A DNA stretch of 34,805 nucleotides, from assembly GCF_024129865.1 (NCBI RefSeq), contig NZ_JAMYFE010000099.1:1-34805 (forward strand), in the 5' to 3' direction. The position numbers and the translations under genes are program-made. Source of the stretch: Stieleria tagensis. Lineage in GTDB: Bacteria; Planctomycetota; Planctomycetia; Pirellulales; Pirellulaceae. Within the stretch, counting starts at the first letter, position 1, and each line of letters starts with the position of its first letter. Positions 1 through 9,300 of the stretch are shown one piece after another. The notes beneath the pieces were generated by a model that saw only the letters and a list, made by a program, of their open reading frames with translations, made no database searches and was not told where the DNA came from.

Positions 1-291
1 GACGAAGTGACTGATGCAACGGACGAAGTGACCGATGCAACGGACGAAGTGACCGGTGCAACGGACGAAGTGACCGGTGCAACGGACGAAGTGACCGATG
101 CAACGGACGAAGTGACCGGTGCAACGGACGAAGTGACCGGTGCAACGGACGAAGTGACCGGTGCAACGGACGAAGTGACCGGTGCAACCGACGAAGTGAC
201 CGATGCAACGGACGAAGTGACCGATGCAACGGACGAAGTGACCGATGCAACGGACGAAGTGACTGGTGCAACGGACGAAGTGGCCGGTGCT
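1..291 (+). repeat. In-frame 21-bp tandem repeat (about 14 copies)
   Basis: A 21-bp unit (acggacgaagtgaccggtgc plus a) repeats head to tail and continues beyond the left edge. Copies differ mainly at one position (GGT/GAT, giving Gly or Asp) and at a few third bases. The low divergence suggests recent expansion or ongoing homogenisation. The unit is a multiple of three, so copy-number change keeps the frame. Confidence 0.95.
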
Positions 292-636
292 GAAGACACG
301 AATTTGGTTGCTGAAACTGGCACCGTGGTTTCAGACACATTGCCGTCCTTGGAAGCGACGGCGCTGGGAAATGCCGGCGCCGTGGTTGAGGTAGAAGTCA
401 CATCGCCGGTCGAAGGTGATGCCAACGACGGATTGGAGGTGACTGTCACTGCTGTTGACCAGGATGTCTCCACCGACGTTCAGGCTGAAACGCAAGAGTC
501 AGACAATGATGTGCTGATCGGCGGCCAAGGCAACGACTGGATCTTTGGCGGATCGGGTGATGACGTCCTGCTAGGCGGCGACCTCGCACTCAGCGACGAA
601 ATGATCGCTGACATGATCGGTCAGCGATTGGCGTAG
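1..636 (+). CDS. RTX-type repeat protein, C-terminal part (5' end outside window)
   Basis: The reading frame is open from base 1 and stops at 634-636, so this is the last 211 residues of a larger protein. The first ~97 residues are about 14 near-identical copies of a seven-residue acidic unit, ATDEVT(G/D). A linker rich in acidic residues, Val and Thr follows. Near the end (about 517-582) are glycine/aspartate nonapeptides of the hemolysin-type calcium-binding class, GGQGNDWIF and GGSGDDVLL. A short tail, ALSDEMIADMIGQRLA, closes the protein. RTX nonapeptides bind calcium and usually mark proteins secreted by type I systems; in planctomycetes they are common in large surface or secreted proteins. 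Secretion and calcium binding are inferred, since only two full nonapeptides are visible. The gene is convergent with tatC. Confidence 0.75.
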   Translation, partial: DEVTDATDEVTDATDEVTGATDEVTGATDEVTDATDEVTGATDEVTGATDEVTGATDEVTGATDEVTDATDEVTDATDEVTDATDEVTGATDEVAGAEDTNLVAETGTVVSDTLPSLEATALGNAGAVVEVEVTSPVEGDANDGLEVTVTAVDQDVSTDVQAETQESDNDVLIGGQGNDWIFGGSGDDVLLGGDLALSDEMIADMIGQRLA

Positions 637-662
637 TCGATCGCTTGACTTTGACAGTGCCC

Positions 663-691
663 CCGGTTTGGCAGGGATGCCATTAAACCGG
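663..691. terminator. Hairpin between convergent RTX gene and tatC
   Basis: CCGGTTT (663-669) pairs with AAACCGG (685-691), and GGCA (670-673) pairs with TGCC (678-681) around a GGGA loop. The hairpin overlaps the tatC stop codon and lies 27 bases past the upstream gene. There is no long T-run, so its use as a bidirectional terminator is inferred from position and symmetry. Confidence 0.5.
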
Positions 692-1786
692 ATCGTAAGC
701 GTGACTTCCCAATCCCGGACCACGCGGAATGAAATGACACATCAAGATTCCTAGGAAGTACAGAATCATTAGCGGGATCGCCAACGCAATCATGCTGGTC
801 ACATCCGCCGGCGTCAAAATCATCGACAGAAAGAAAATCACTAGTACCGCCACACGCCAGCTGCCTACATACATTTCAGTTTCGATCAAACCGATCCGCT
901 GCAGAAACAACATCACCAAGGGCAATTGAAAGGCCAGCCCGAACCCCAGTGGCAGCAGCAAGACGAAGTTGATGTAGTAGGTCAACCGAGGTTCCACGGC
1001 GACGTCCATGCTGCCGTTAAATGCCAGCAGGAAATTCAAGACATAGTGCAGCACCAGGAAGAACGCCAGTACGACGCCGGAGACAAACAGGGTGATGCTG
1101 ACCGGTAAATAGATGTAGACGTATTTGCGTTCGTGGGTGTGCAACCCGGCCGCGACAAATTGCCAGATGAAATAGAACACCGCCGGTGATGAAACCACCG
1201 CACCAACGATCAACCCGGCCTTGACCCAAATCATGAACGACTCTTCGACCTTAAACGTGCTCAGGCCTTTCGTGTCTCGTATCAACTGGACTTTGGGGGT
1301 CAGCACCGAGGGGTCTGGGACGGCCTTCAATATCTCTGCGACTTCACGCGGCTTTAGCCGCACCGTGGGTTCGCCGTTGGTATCCGTTTGGCCGGTCTCA
1401 ATCGATGAGGGGCCAAGGTTCTGCAGACTCTCTGGGATTTCGTAGATCACCTGCCAGTTCAGCGAACGCTCGGTCATCAGTGGCAGCAACGCTTGCACCG
1501 CGGGGTCTTCCAGATCCTCGTAACCCAGCAGGGCCAGATTGCGTTTTGCGTTGAAGTCGACGATCGCATCTTTCAACGGATCAGCGACATATTTGACGAC
1601 TTGATTGGCTACAGTCAGCCCGATGGCCAAGCCGATTGCCAAACAAATGATGGCTTTAACCAAACACCGACGCAGTTCTTCCAAGTGCTCGCCAAAGGTC
1701 ATCGACGAGTTGTCGAACAAATCGTCCTTCGGTCGCGAGATTGTTTTCCCGAGAACCGAAGTCTTGGGGTCAGCCGTTGCGTCCAC
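683..1786 (-). CDS. tatC: Sec-independent protein translocase TatC
   Basis: TatC is the inner-membrane receptor of the twin-arginine translocase and binds the signal peptide of folded substrates. The 367-residue protein shows the family's N-terminal cytoplasmic motif (MTFGEHLEELRR, from about residue 29), a first membrane helix (about 43-62), the conserved HER motif (H218 E219 R220) after helix 2, and further helices including GFGLAFQLPLVM and the conserved LTPADV segment. Position 287 (FQLP) is Gln where E. coli TatC has Glu170; both residues occur in the family. It is about 110 residues longer than E. coli TatC, almost all in the first periplasmic loop (about 64-183). The start is GTG with no clear ribosome-binding site. 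No tatA or tatB is next to it, so the partners must be encoded elsewhere. Confidence 0.95.
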   Translation of the reverse strand: MDATADPKTSVLGKTISRPKDDLFDNSSMTFGEHLEELRRCLVKAIICLAIGLAIGLTVANQVVKYVADPLKDAIVDFNAKRNLALLGYEDLEDPAVQALLPLMTERSLNWQVIYEIPESLQNLGPSSIETGQTDTNGEPTVRLKPREVAEILKAVPDPSVLTPKVQLIRDTKGLSTFKVEESFMIWVKAGLIVGAVVSSPAVFYFIWQFVAAGLHTHERKYVYIYLPVSITLFVSGVVLAFFLVLHYVLNFLLAFNGSMDVAVEPRLTYYINFVLLLPLGFGLAFQLPLVMLFLQRIGLIETEMYVGSWRVAVLVIFFLSMILTPADVTSMIALAIPLMILYFLGILMCHFIPRGPGLGSHAYDPV

Positions 1787-2053
1787 GTTGGTCTAGTCTT
1801 TCGGGGGAAGGTAATGGGGTGGGAAAACCGATACAGCCAGTACGAAGTGGGACCGCCACTGCACCACCAGATAGAATTCTCGCGGCGCCGACTGTCCTGC
1901 GCTAGCCTCACAGTTTAGCAAAAGACCGGCGTTTGTCCGAGCATTGCGCCCAACAACAAACATCGCTTTCGCCACGAACGCGGATTTTGCGGAGACATGA
2001 TCCGCACATTGGAACGAATCCGACCTCCCTCTGTCACCGCCCTGTAGACAAAG

Positions 2054-3025
2054 ATGATGCCAGAATCACCCTACCCCCTGCAGTTTCGCCCTCTGATCAA
2101 GCAAACCATCTGGGGTGGCTCGAAACTGGGCCGACTGCTGGGGAAATCGATCGGCGACGACAACAATTATGCCGAAAGCTGGGAATTGGTCGATCACGGC
2201 GTCGATCAGAGTGTGGTCCAGAACGGCCCGCTCGCCGGCAAAACACTGGCCGAATTGATCGCCGATGACCATGATTGGATACTTGGCCCCCACTGTGACG
2301 AATCCCAGTTTCCGCTGCTGCTGAAATACCTGGATTGCAATCGTGTGCTCTCGGTTCAAGTCCATCCGGATGACCACTACGGCGCCCGGATGGCGGTTTC
2401 CGACCGAGGGAAAACCGAAGCCTGGTATGTGGTCGATGCCCAACCGGGAAGTTTGATCTATGCCGGGCTGAAGGCCGGTGTGGATCGTTCTAGGCTGGCA
2501 GAAGCCATGGCCGCAGGAAAAACCGATGGCGTGCTGCACTCCTTTACGCCGGAAGCCGGAGATTGCGTGTTTATCCCGGCGGGGACCGTTCATGCGCTGG
2601 GAGCCGGACTGGTGATCGCCGAAATCCAACAATCAAGCGACACCACGTTTCGATTGTTCGATTGGAACCGAGTCGATGCCAGCGGTCAGCCGCGACCGCT
2701 GCATCTGGATCAATCGCTAGAGGTTTCCGACTATGACTCCGGCCCCGTCCAGCCGATTCGCAGCAACCGGCAGCGGGCTGGGTGGCAGAGTCTGGTGCGC
2801 TGCGACAAATTCGTATTGTCGACATTGGAAACTGGCAGCGACTCCATCGGCGGTGACCATCGCTTTCATATCTTGACCGTGACTCGCGGCGACGCGACGT
2901 TGCAGACCGATTCCGACACCCTGTCGCTCACCCGCGGCCAGTCCCTATTGCTTCCCGCCGCAATGCAAGCGTGCAGCATCAGCGTGCAGCCCGAATCAAC
3001 CGTGCTAGCGGCCCAGCTTCCCTAA
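2054..3025 (+). CDS. manA: Mannose-6-phosphate isomerase, class I
   Basis: Catalyses zinc-dependent interconversion of mannose-6-phosphate and fructose-6-phosphate, feeding GDP-mannose and glycan synthesis. At 323 residues it matches the short bacterial form (B. subtilis type). Visible family motifs are the N-terminal WGG (20-22), VQVHPDD (101-107) with metal ligands Q102 and H104, KTEAWY with ligand E122, PAGTVHALG with ligand H180, and the FRLFDWNR strand near residue 200. The C-terminus is a second small cupin-like lobe. Two ATGs lie in tandem (2054 and 2057); neither has a strong Shine-Dalgarno sequence, so the exact start is open by one residue. It is divergent from tatC and stands alone. 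Confidence 0.93.
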   Translation: MMPESPYPLQFRPLIKQTIWGGSKLGRLLGKSIGDDNNYAESWELVDHGVDQSVVQNGPLAGKTLAELIADDHDWILGPHCDESQFPLLLKYLDCNRVLSVQVHPDDHYGARMAVSDRGKTEAWYVVDAQPGSLIYAGLKAGVDRSRLAEAMAAGKTDGVLHSFTPEAGDCVFIPAGTVHALGAGLVIAEIQQSSDTTFRLFDWNRVDASGQPRPLHLDQSLEVSDYDSGPVQPIRSNRQRAGWQSLVRCDKFVLSTLETGSDSIGGDHRFHILTVTRGDATLQTDSDTLSLTRGQSLLLPAAMQACSISVQPESTVLAAQLP

Positions 3026-3048
3026 CCGTGAAGCCGGTCGCCCTGTAG

Positions 3049-3067
3049 CCGGCCTCTGCGAGGCCGG
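3049..3067. terminator. Perfect 8-bp hairpin between convergent manA and DUF1559 gene
   Basis: CCGGCCTC (3049-3056), loop TGC, GAGGCCGG (3060-3067). It lies in the 58-base gap between two convergent stop codons, so it probably ends transcription from one or both sides. A repetitive palindromic element is the alternative reading. No T-tract follows. Confidence 0.5.
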
Positions 3068-3083
3068 ATGTTTACTCAGGCAT

Positions 3084-4325
3084 CTACTGCGTGAGTTGAT
3101 CGGTCAGGATAAAGTCTGGATAGGGAACATCGCTCTTGCGTCCGTGCGGGGTTATCACAGCTTGTAGCACGCGGTAGTCAACATTTTCGGAAAGCGAGCG
3201 CACCGAACCATCAGCAAAGGTCATGTTCGCCGAAGCCGGGTGCACTGACGAAGGTCGCGCCAGGTCCGCGCAATTCATTTCATCCATTTCAATTGTCAAA
3301 ATGTTGTCATCAGCTGTGGCTCCACCGTTGATCTTATGAATTGCCGAGACAGGTGGAGCAACAATAGCCGGAGTCAAATTCAGCAACTCAGCGGGCTTGT
3401 CATCTTCAAAATGCCAGACCATGCCGGTTGTGAATTTGGAACGCAGATAGGCTTGACGTATGGACACCGAACCATTGCCGCTCCAGGGGTTATCCCAGGC
3501 CAGTTCGGTATCGGTGCCAGCCAGTTGCAGGTCGTCGCCGTTGAGGAATCCAGGGCGGTGCCACGAGTATGCTTGCACATTCTCTGCAAACAATGCTGTT
3601 TGGCTGCTGCCGTCGTCGATGTCCTCCAACGTCATCTTGGGCGTTTGGGCTCGATAGAAAAAGTTGCTTGCCGGTGGTCCTGAATAGCCAAGTTGGAACA
3701 AACCATTGTTCTTGTTTTCGGACTGGTAAAACAAGCTGGCAGTGGCTGCCGACGGTGTCGCGTCGATCGTTCCCAGAATGGGGTAAATCTGGGGCGGACC
3801 CGGGTCGTTAATTGCGGCACCGCCGTTGTTGGAAATGTACGTGTTATTAGCCATGTTTCCGTTTTCGACGGGGCTGCTGGGGCACACGAAGACACTTAGA
3901 TTAGGTGCAGCATTGGGGTGCCAATTGTCGCCCGCCGCGCCGAAACTCGGCGAACCACCCAAGATCACGGGATAGCGATTGGTAGACCAAGTTTCAAACA
4001 CCGCTTGCTGTTCCAGATAGGGCAGCAAGGGAACGCCATAACCACCGATTTTTCTGTGCCTAGCGACTGTCGTGCCTGGATTTGCTGGATCCGCGCCACC
4101 GGCGAAAATCCCGTATTCCGTCGTGTACGTGGGCAGGCGGCTTTTTTGACTGTGAAAATTCTGGACGGCGATGCCGAGCTGTCGCATGTTGTTTTTGCAG
4201 GATGCATTTCGCATCTGCTCGCGCACGGACTGGACCGCAGGCAGCAACAGCCCCACCAAAATACCGATGATGGCAATCACCACCAGCAACTCAACCAACG
4301 TGAAACCGGCTTTTTGACGTTTCAT
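3084..4325 (-). CDS. DUF1559 family prepilin-like protein
   Basis: A 413-residue member of the greatly expanded planctomycete DUF1559 family (function unknown). The N-terminus has a type IV prepilin signature: short basic leader MKRQKAG, cleavage after Gly7, then [14 protein letters not shown] with Glu at +5, followed by a hydrophobic helix. The C-terminus carries the family's H-x9-DG motif ([12 protein letters not shown], His about residue 362). The frame stays open upstream to 4436, but the ATG at 4325 is preferred because it sits just before the prepilin leader and has GGAG about 11 bases upstream. Processing by a prepilin peptidase and a pseudopilin-like role in the envelope are inferred from the leader. 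Convergent with manA. Confidence 0.92.
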   Translation of the reverse strand: MKRQKAGFTLVELLVVIAIIGILVGLLLPAVQSVREQMRNASCKNNMRQLGIAVQNFHSQKSRLPTYTTEYGIFAGGADPANPGTTVARHRKIGGYGVPLLPYLEQQAVFETWSTNRYPVILGGSPSFGAAGDNWHPNAAPNLSVFVCPSSPVENGNMANNTYISNNGGAAINDPGPPQIYPILGTIDATPSAATASLFYQSENKNNGLFQLGYSGPPASNFFYRAQTPKMTLEDIDDGSSQTALFAENVQAYSWHRPGFLNGDDLQLAGTDTELAWDNPWSGNGSVSIRQAYLRSKFTTGMVWHFEDDKPAELLNLTPAIVAPPVSAIHKINGGATADDNILTIEMDEMNCADLARPSSVHPASANMTFADGSVRSLSENVDYRVLQAVITPHGRKSDVPYPDFILTDQLTQ

Positions 4326-4537
4326 TTGCTCGCACTCCGGACGAAAAGAGAAGAAGAGACCAGTCATCCGCTGATCGGATGAACTAAGGGATGCGAACTG
4401 GTCGGTGGTTTTCTGGGATTCAACGGCTGGCACCACGAATCGATGCCATTATCACGGCATTTCGCGCCCAGTGCAAATGCAACCGCCCTTGATTCAGCCA
4501 AAAAGCAACATTCGCCCTCCCAAGAGCCCCACCTAAC
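4326..4537. other. Gap upstream of the DUF1559 gene, no gene seen
   Basis: This part of the ~800-base space between two divergent genes shows no supported gene. It presumably holds the minus-strand promoter of the DUF1559 gene, but I could not identify a convincing -35/-10 pair. Confidence 0.5.
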
Positions 4538-4546
4538 CCCTCAATG

Positions 4547-4993
4547 TCACCGCACCACCAAATGGTGCCACCCACCCACCGAGTGGTGCCACCCACCCAC
4601 CAGTCATCACCAAATCACCACCAAATGGTGCCACCCACCCACCAAGTGGTGCCACCCACCCACCAAATGGTGCCACCCACCAGTCACCGCCCGCCAGTCA
4701 CCGTTGGAGTTCACGCTTCAGCGTGCCTCCCCCCCATCTAGTCAAATGGTGCCAGCCACCAACTCAAGTGCCAGCCACCAACTCAAGTGCCAGCCACCAA
4801 CTCAAGTGCCAGCCACCAACTCAAATGGTGCCAGCCACCAAGTTTGACCAGTCACCGTTACCCACCAAATGGTGCCACCCACCAGTCACCGCCCGCCAGT
4901 CACCGTTGGAGTTCACGCTTCAGCGTGCCCCCCCCCCCATCTAGTCAAATGGTGCCAGCCACCAACTTAAATGGTGCCAGCCACCAAGTTTGA
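4547..4993. repeat. Degenerate short-repeat block (CAAATGGTGCCACCCACC family)
   Basis: The gap is filled with imperfect copies of CAAATGGTGCCACCCACC and its variant CAAATGGTGCCAGCCACC. They include a run of three 19-bp units (CCAGCCACCAACTCAAGTG, about 4751-4810). A ~100-bp block at 4659-4760 recurs at 4861-4964 (offset 202) with few changes, one of them in the length of a C homopolymer. Each long block contains the palindrome CACGCTTCAGCGTG (4712-4725 and 4914-4927). Small frames through this block encode only Pro/Thr/His repeats and are not believable genes. Confidence 0.85.
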
Positions 4994-5125
4994 GGGCGGG
5001 GCGAAGAAATTCTTCACGCCGGCGACTCGGACCTGTGGGGTGGCAGGCATCGTGCATAAAAACCGGTTGCCAACTATGGTGTGACGCTTTGAGCTGCTCA
5101 CTCTGTCATTCTCCCCCACGTTTGC

Positions 5126-6244
5126 GTGTCAGAACTTTATCTCGACTTTAACCGCACCACGCCCTTGGCTCCGTCTGTCTTGGAGTCGATGCAGCCGTAT
5201 TGGTCCACCCACTACATGCTGCCGGGGCAAGAGCATCCGCACGCTCACGCGGTCGGCGAAGCGTTGGAGAATGCTCGTGAGGGCATCGCGGCGATGGCCG
5301 GCTGTGAGAGTTTTGAGATCGTGTTCACTAGCGGTGGCACGGAAGCGAACAATTTGGCAATCCTGGGCCTACTGGGTGCCTCCCAGCCGGGGCATGTCTT
5401 GGTCAGCCAGCTGGAACATGAATCCGTTGTCGGACCGTTGCTGCGTCTACCGGACCGCGATCCACGCTGGTCGATTGAAACGATCCCCTGCGACAACACC
5501 GGTGTGATCGATCCTCGAACCGTCGAGTCAATGTTGCGGTCCGACACACGATTGGTTTGCTTGCAAGGTGCCAATTCGATTGTCGGCACCATTCAACCGG
5601 TGCGAGAAGTGGCCGACCGCTGTCACAACCGCGGCGTCTGTTTGCACTGCGATGCCACTCAGATGTTCGGCAAGATGCCAGTCAACGTCAAAGAGTTACG
5701 CTGTGACACGGTAGCCATCAGCGGACATAAATTTTACGGCCCCAAGGGGTCCGGAGCAATTTATGTGCGACGAGGGCTGCAGCTCGATCCGATCACGTTC
5801 GGTGAACCGCGTGAAATGGGATTGCGTCCAGGCGCGGAAAACGTGCCCGGCTGCATTGGACTGGGAACAGCCGCCAGCCTAGCGGATCGATGTTGTGACG
5901 AAGCCTGTGAGCGGTTGACTCAGTTGCGAGACCATTTCATTGCATTGTTGAACGAACGGATGTCATCGCCGCCGCTGATTCTGTGTGAGAGTTCACCGCG
6001 ACTGCCTAACACGGTCGCGATTGAATTGCCTGGCGATGCCAAGCGGATCCACGAAGCGGCGCGGAACTTGGCGGTTGCCACCGCTCAATCGTCCTCACCG
6101 CCAGATGAATTCACCCGTTCGCTGCGTGCGATCGGCCGCAGCGAATCGCAAATCGGCCGCACGCTCCGCGTTTCGCTGGGGTGGACCACCAGTACAGAAC
6201 AAATCGAACGCGCCGCCGACTTAATCGCCGCCGCGTTCGATTGA
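5126..6244 (+). CDS. NifS/IscS-like class V aminotransferase lacking the catalytic Cys
   Basis: A 372-residue fold-type I PLP enzyme of the cysteine desulfurase family. Cofactor residues are present: SGGTEANN (69-76), the stacking His in EHES (H98), HCDATQ (D176, Q179) and SGHKFYGPKGSG with Schiff-base Lys202. GLRPGAENVPG (232-242) is the usual arginine loop. The mobile loop that normally reads SSGSACxS before LRALG reads ATAQSSSPPDEFTRS before LRAIG (residues 318-337), so the cysteine that forms the persulfide is absent. It may act as a different Cys/Ser lyase or aminotransferase, or be a non-catalytic paralogue. The start is GTG with no clear ribosome-binding site; it is chosen because the family begins at the YLDFNRTTP strand. 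No isc/suf partners are nearby. Confidence 0.85.
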   Translation: MSELYLDFNRTTPLAPSVLESMQPYWSTHYMLPGQEHPHAHAVGEALENAREGIAAMAGCESFEIVFTSGGTEANNLAILGLLGASQPGHVLVSQLEHESVVGPLLRLPDRDPRWSIETIPCDNTGVIDPRTVESMLRSDTRLVCLQGANSIVGTIQPVREVADRCHNRGVCLHCDATQMFGKMPVNVKELRCDTVAISGHKFYGPKGSGAIYVRRGLQLDPITFGEPREMGLRPGAENVPGCIGLGTAASLADRCCDEACERLTQLRDHFIALLNERMSSPPLILCESSPRLPNTVAIELPGDAKRIHEAARNLAVATAQSSSPPDEFTRSLRAIGRSESQIGRTLRVSLGWTTSTEQIERAADLIAAAFD

Positions 6245-6294
6245 AGCCAGCGCTTTCGCATCAGGTATTGTTTTTTGATTCTGTCGTCCGAAAC

Positions 6295-6325
6295 CTGGCG
6301 GCTCCCGCCACGGGGAGTCCGCCAG
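6295..6325. terminator. Strong hairpin between convergent NifS-like and TolC-like genes
   Basis: CTGGCGG (6295-6301) pairs with CCGCCAG (6319-6325). Stacked inside, CTCCC (6302-6306) pairs with GGGAG (6313-6317), with one bulged T. That gives twelve pairs around a six-base loop. It sits in the 100-base gap between two stop codons, as expected for a bidirectional terminator. Confidence 0.6.
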
Positions 6326-6344
6326 TGAATCTTTTGGCGTTTCT

Positions 6345-9300
6345 CTACTGATCTGCCGGCTGTTCGTAGTCGACTTGGTTGATCTCCAGCAGCGATGGAT
6401 CGTCGATGAACACGCCGTTGTATTGAGGCGGCTGTGGCTGGTGCTTCAAGCGAATCCCACAGTTGGTGCAGGGGCCTTCGGGCACCGCTTCGGTCGTCGT
6501 CCCTGGCAAACTGAGCAGGTAGTCCGTGTCGATTGGACCGGGATCAATCCACAGCCCGTCGGCAGTCAGCTCCATCGTGCCAAGATCCAAATCCAGACCG
6601 CGTCGCACGACTTCATAGTTGACGAAGATGTCCAACAACGAGTTCTGAGCGTCCAACAATGCACTGAGTGCCGTGATGGTGTCCCGGGCGGCTGTCGGAC
6701 CGCTACTCAATCCCCGCGTATCACGCAATTCGCGAATGTCTTCGTTCAACTCGATCTGCGATGCCGCGATCCGCACCGACTGTCGGCCGAACTCAAACGT
6801 CACTCGGTTCAATTGCAATTGGCGAACCTGGCTGCGTAGCAACTGCCAGATCCCATCTTCGTACTGATAGTAGCTGCGTTTGGCTTGGTCGTATTCGATC
6901 AACGATTGCCGGTAGGTATTACGTTCTTGCAGTCGCGTGATCGGCGCGTCCCACTGCAACCCGACCCGCAGCGAACTGTTGTCGCCACGCAGCGCGAACG
7001 GGTTGTTGCCATCGTTGCCGACCTGGCCGCTGACAATCACATCTAATCCACTTTCCAGATCATCGGCGATGAATTCGATCGCTCGCCAGTTATCCACCAG
7101 TGACGCACGGGCGTTGGCCCAGTCACGGCGGTTGCGACGCGCGATTTCGAAGGCAGTCGCCGGATCAATATCGACTTCGGGCAGCATCGCACTTTCGGTG
7201 CGTGCTCGCGCCTGAATCAGTTGCAAGGTCAGAATGTCGTCACCAAGATCTGACAACAAATCTTGAGTCGCCAAGATCAAATCTTGACGTAGCGTTGTGG
7301 CTAACTCGACCGGTGTTAAATCGGGGTCACGTTCGTTCAACATCGATTTGATCGATGCTTCGATTTCTGTCAGCCGCTCGGAATACGACGCCAATCGCCC
7401 CTGCAGGCTTTCGTAGGACGTTTCTAGCGTTTGTTGCAGCGTCCCTAATTCGCTGACATCAAACACCGATTCATCGATGGTGTCGACTTGTAGCAACGTG
7501 CAGATATTCTCTCGCTCACTTTCATACAACTGCACCAAACTCTCGTTTTGCTTCAGCCGTTGCGGTAGGGTTTCCGAAAGCGCCTCGATGTCGGCTCTGA
7601 CGCGAGGCGTGTCTTCGTTTTGAAACTGGTCGACGAAGTCGCCTAGCGGTTCCAGTTCTTGGCCCAATCGTGTGATGATCTGTTCCACTTGATCCGACCA
7701 TGTCAACTGCGAAATCGGAAGCCCGCTCTGTGGGTCGATGCCACTTTGAGATTCTTCCAGCAGAGCGACGTTCAGTTCGCCGACGATGCTACGCAGTCGA
7801 ATCAGTTCCTCACGTCGAGATCGCAGATCGCGGTCAATCAATTCAAATCGTTCCAGCAACGGATCTTCGATTCGAACACAGATGTACGGCGGCAATCCCA
7901 AATCCCCCAAGAAGGAATCGATCGACGACTGGAATGCGGCTTGGCGACTGGCCAACTGGCTTTGCGAATTCAACAGCGCACTTTTCTGTTGCGCGACTTG
8001 CAACCGCTGGCTCACGATTTCCTCTGGGTCGTCTGGAATCGTCGTCAGCAATTCGATCAACGTGTTTTCCAGCACCAACTGGTTTTCGCTCAGCCGCGCG
8101 ATGTTTTCCTGCAAGTTGCGAATCTGCAGTTGGTCCTGGAGCAATCCCAGGAAACCGCCGGCTTGGGCGACGCCACCGCCGCCTCCGCCGCCGCCACCGC
8201 CACCGCCTAGCCCGGCAAAACCGCCGCCCAAACCGGTGAACCCTTGCAGCCCGACACCAAACACACCACCGCTACGCTGAACCGTGCTTTCGATGCCGCG
8301 GCCGACGGTGATGTTCAAGTAAAAACTGCGTCGATAGCGTTCGAATGCACGCACATTGGCCAACAAAGAACGCTCGGCTAACGTCAAACGCGTTAAGACT
8401 TTGTCGCGTCCGGCTTGTCGCAACAGCGGCTGCAACAACGTAAAGTCCAACACCGTTGACGCACTTTGCGCGTTCGGGCCGCTCAGTTCCCAAACGATGT
8501 TGTTGGCTACACCCGCAACCAACTCGCCGCCGGTCGCGAACGCCCGCCGCATTTCTAAGTTGCGATTGGTGAATCGTGGACCGCCGATTCCATAGCGCGA
8601 GCTTTGCCCGCCCGGACCGGCATCGGGTCCATCGACTTGAAAGGAAGTTCCCAGACCACCATAGAATTGAGTGTCGAACTGGAAACGTTCACTGCTGACG
8701 TCCAGTGCGGAAAGATAAAGCTGCTCCAACTGTCGTTGATAGTCGGGCGATTGCAACAATGCGATGCGAACCGCATTGTCGGCGTTCAGAACCAACACAC
8801 CGTCATCGTCGATCGGTAAGAATTGCCACCAGTCGGGGTTTTCCGCTGCATTGGTGAACCCGGCAGCATCCCACATCGGATATCCGCGGCGCCCGTCGAC
8901 ACATTGCATGTAACGATGCGACGCCGGGTCGTCGGTCGGCATCGGCTGGAAATCTAGGTCGAACGGGTTGTACATTCGGCTGCGGCGATCCACTTGGATT
9001 CCCAAGTTCGCCTGTGGATAGCGGGCCAAGTGCGATGATTTTTCTTTCAACAGACAAGCCACTTCTTGGTCGGCCTGTTTGCGATAGTACTGGCGGTGGC
9101 AACCTACCGAGGCGATCCCGGCCAGCGCCGTCAGTGATGCGGTCAACAGCATTCTTGCGACACGCCCGCGACGGCTGACGCGGCCGCCACTGGAACGTTC
9201 GCCAGAGGGCGAAACATTGGCCGAAGCGGTCTGCTTGGCGGAGGCGGGGCATGCGGTACGTCGGGAGCGATTCAATTGATTCTTGGCCACGATGATCTGC

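Noticed and set aside
1-291. Tandem repeats as a CRISPR or satellite
   Set aside because: The units are contiguous, in frame and part of a protein ending in RTX motifs.
4443-4993. Several Pro/Thr/His-rich small frames
   Set aside because: They are translations of a non-coding repeat block in several frames at once, without ribosome-binding sites.
4547-4993. Possible CRISPR array
   Set aside because: Repeats are short and degenerate with irregular or no spacing, unique spacers are lacking, and no cas gene is near.
5005-5017. GAAGAA-A-TTCTTC palindrome upstream of the NifS-like gene
   Set aside because: It is a six-base AT-rich inverted repeat with one spacer base. It is too short to separate from chance and matches no named operator.
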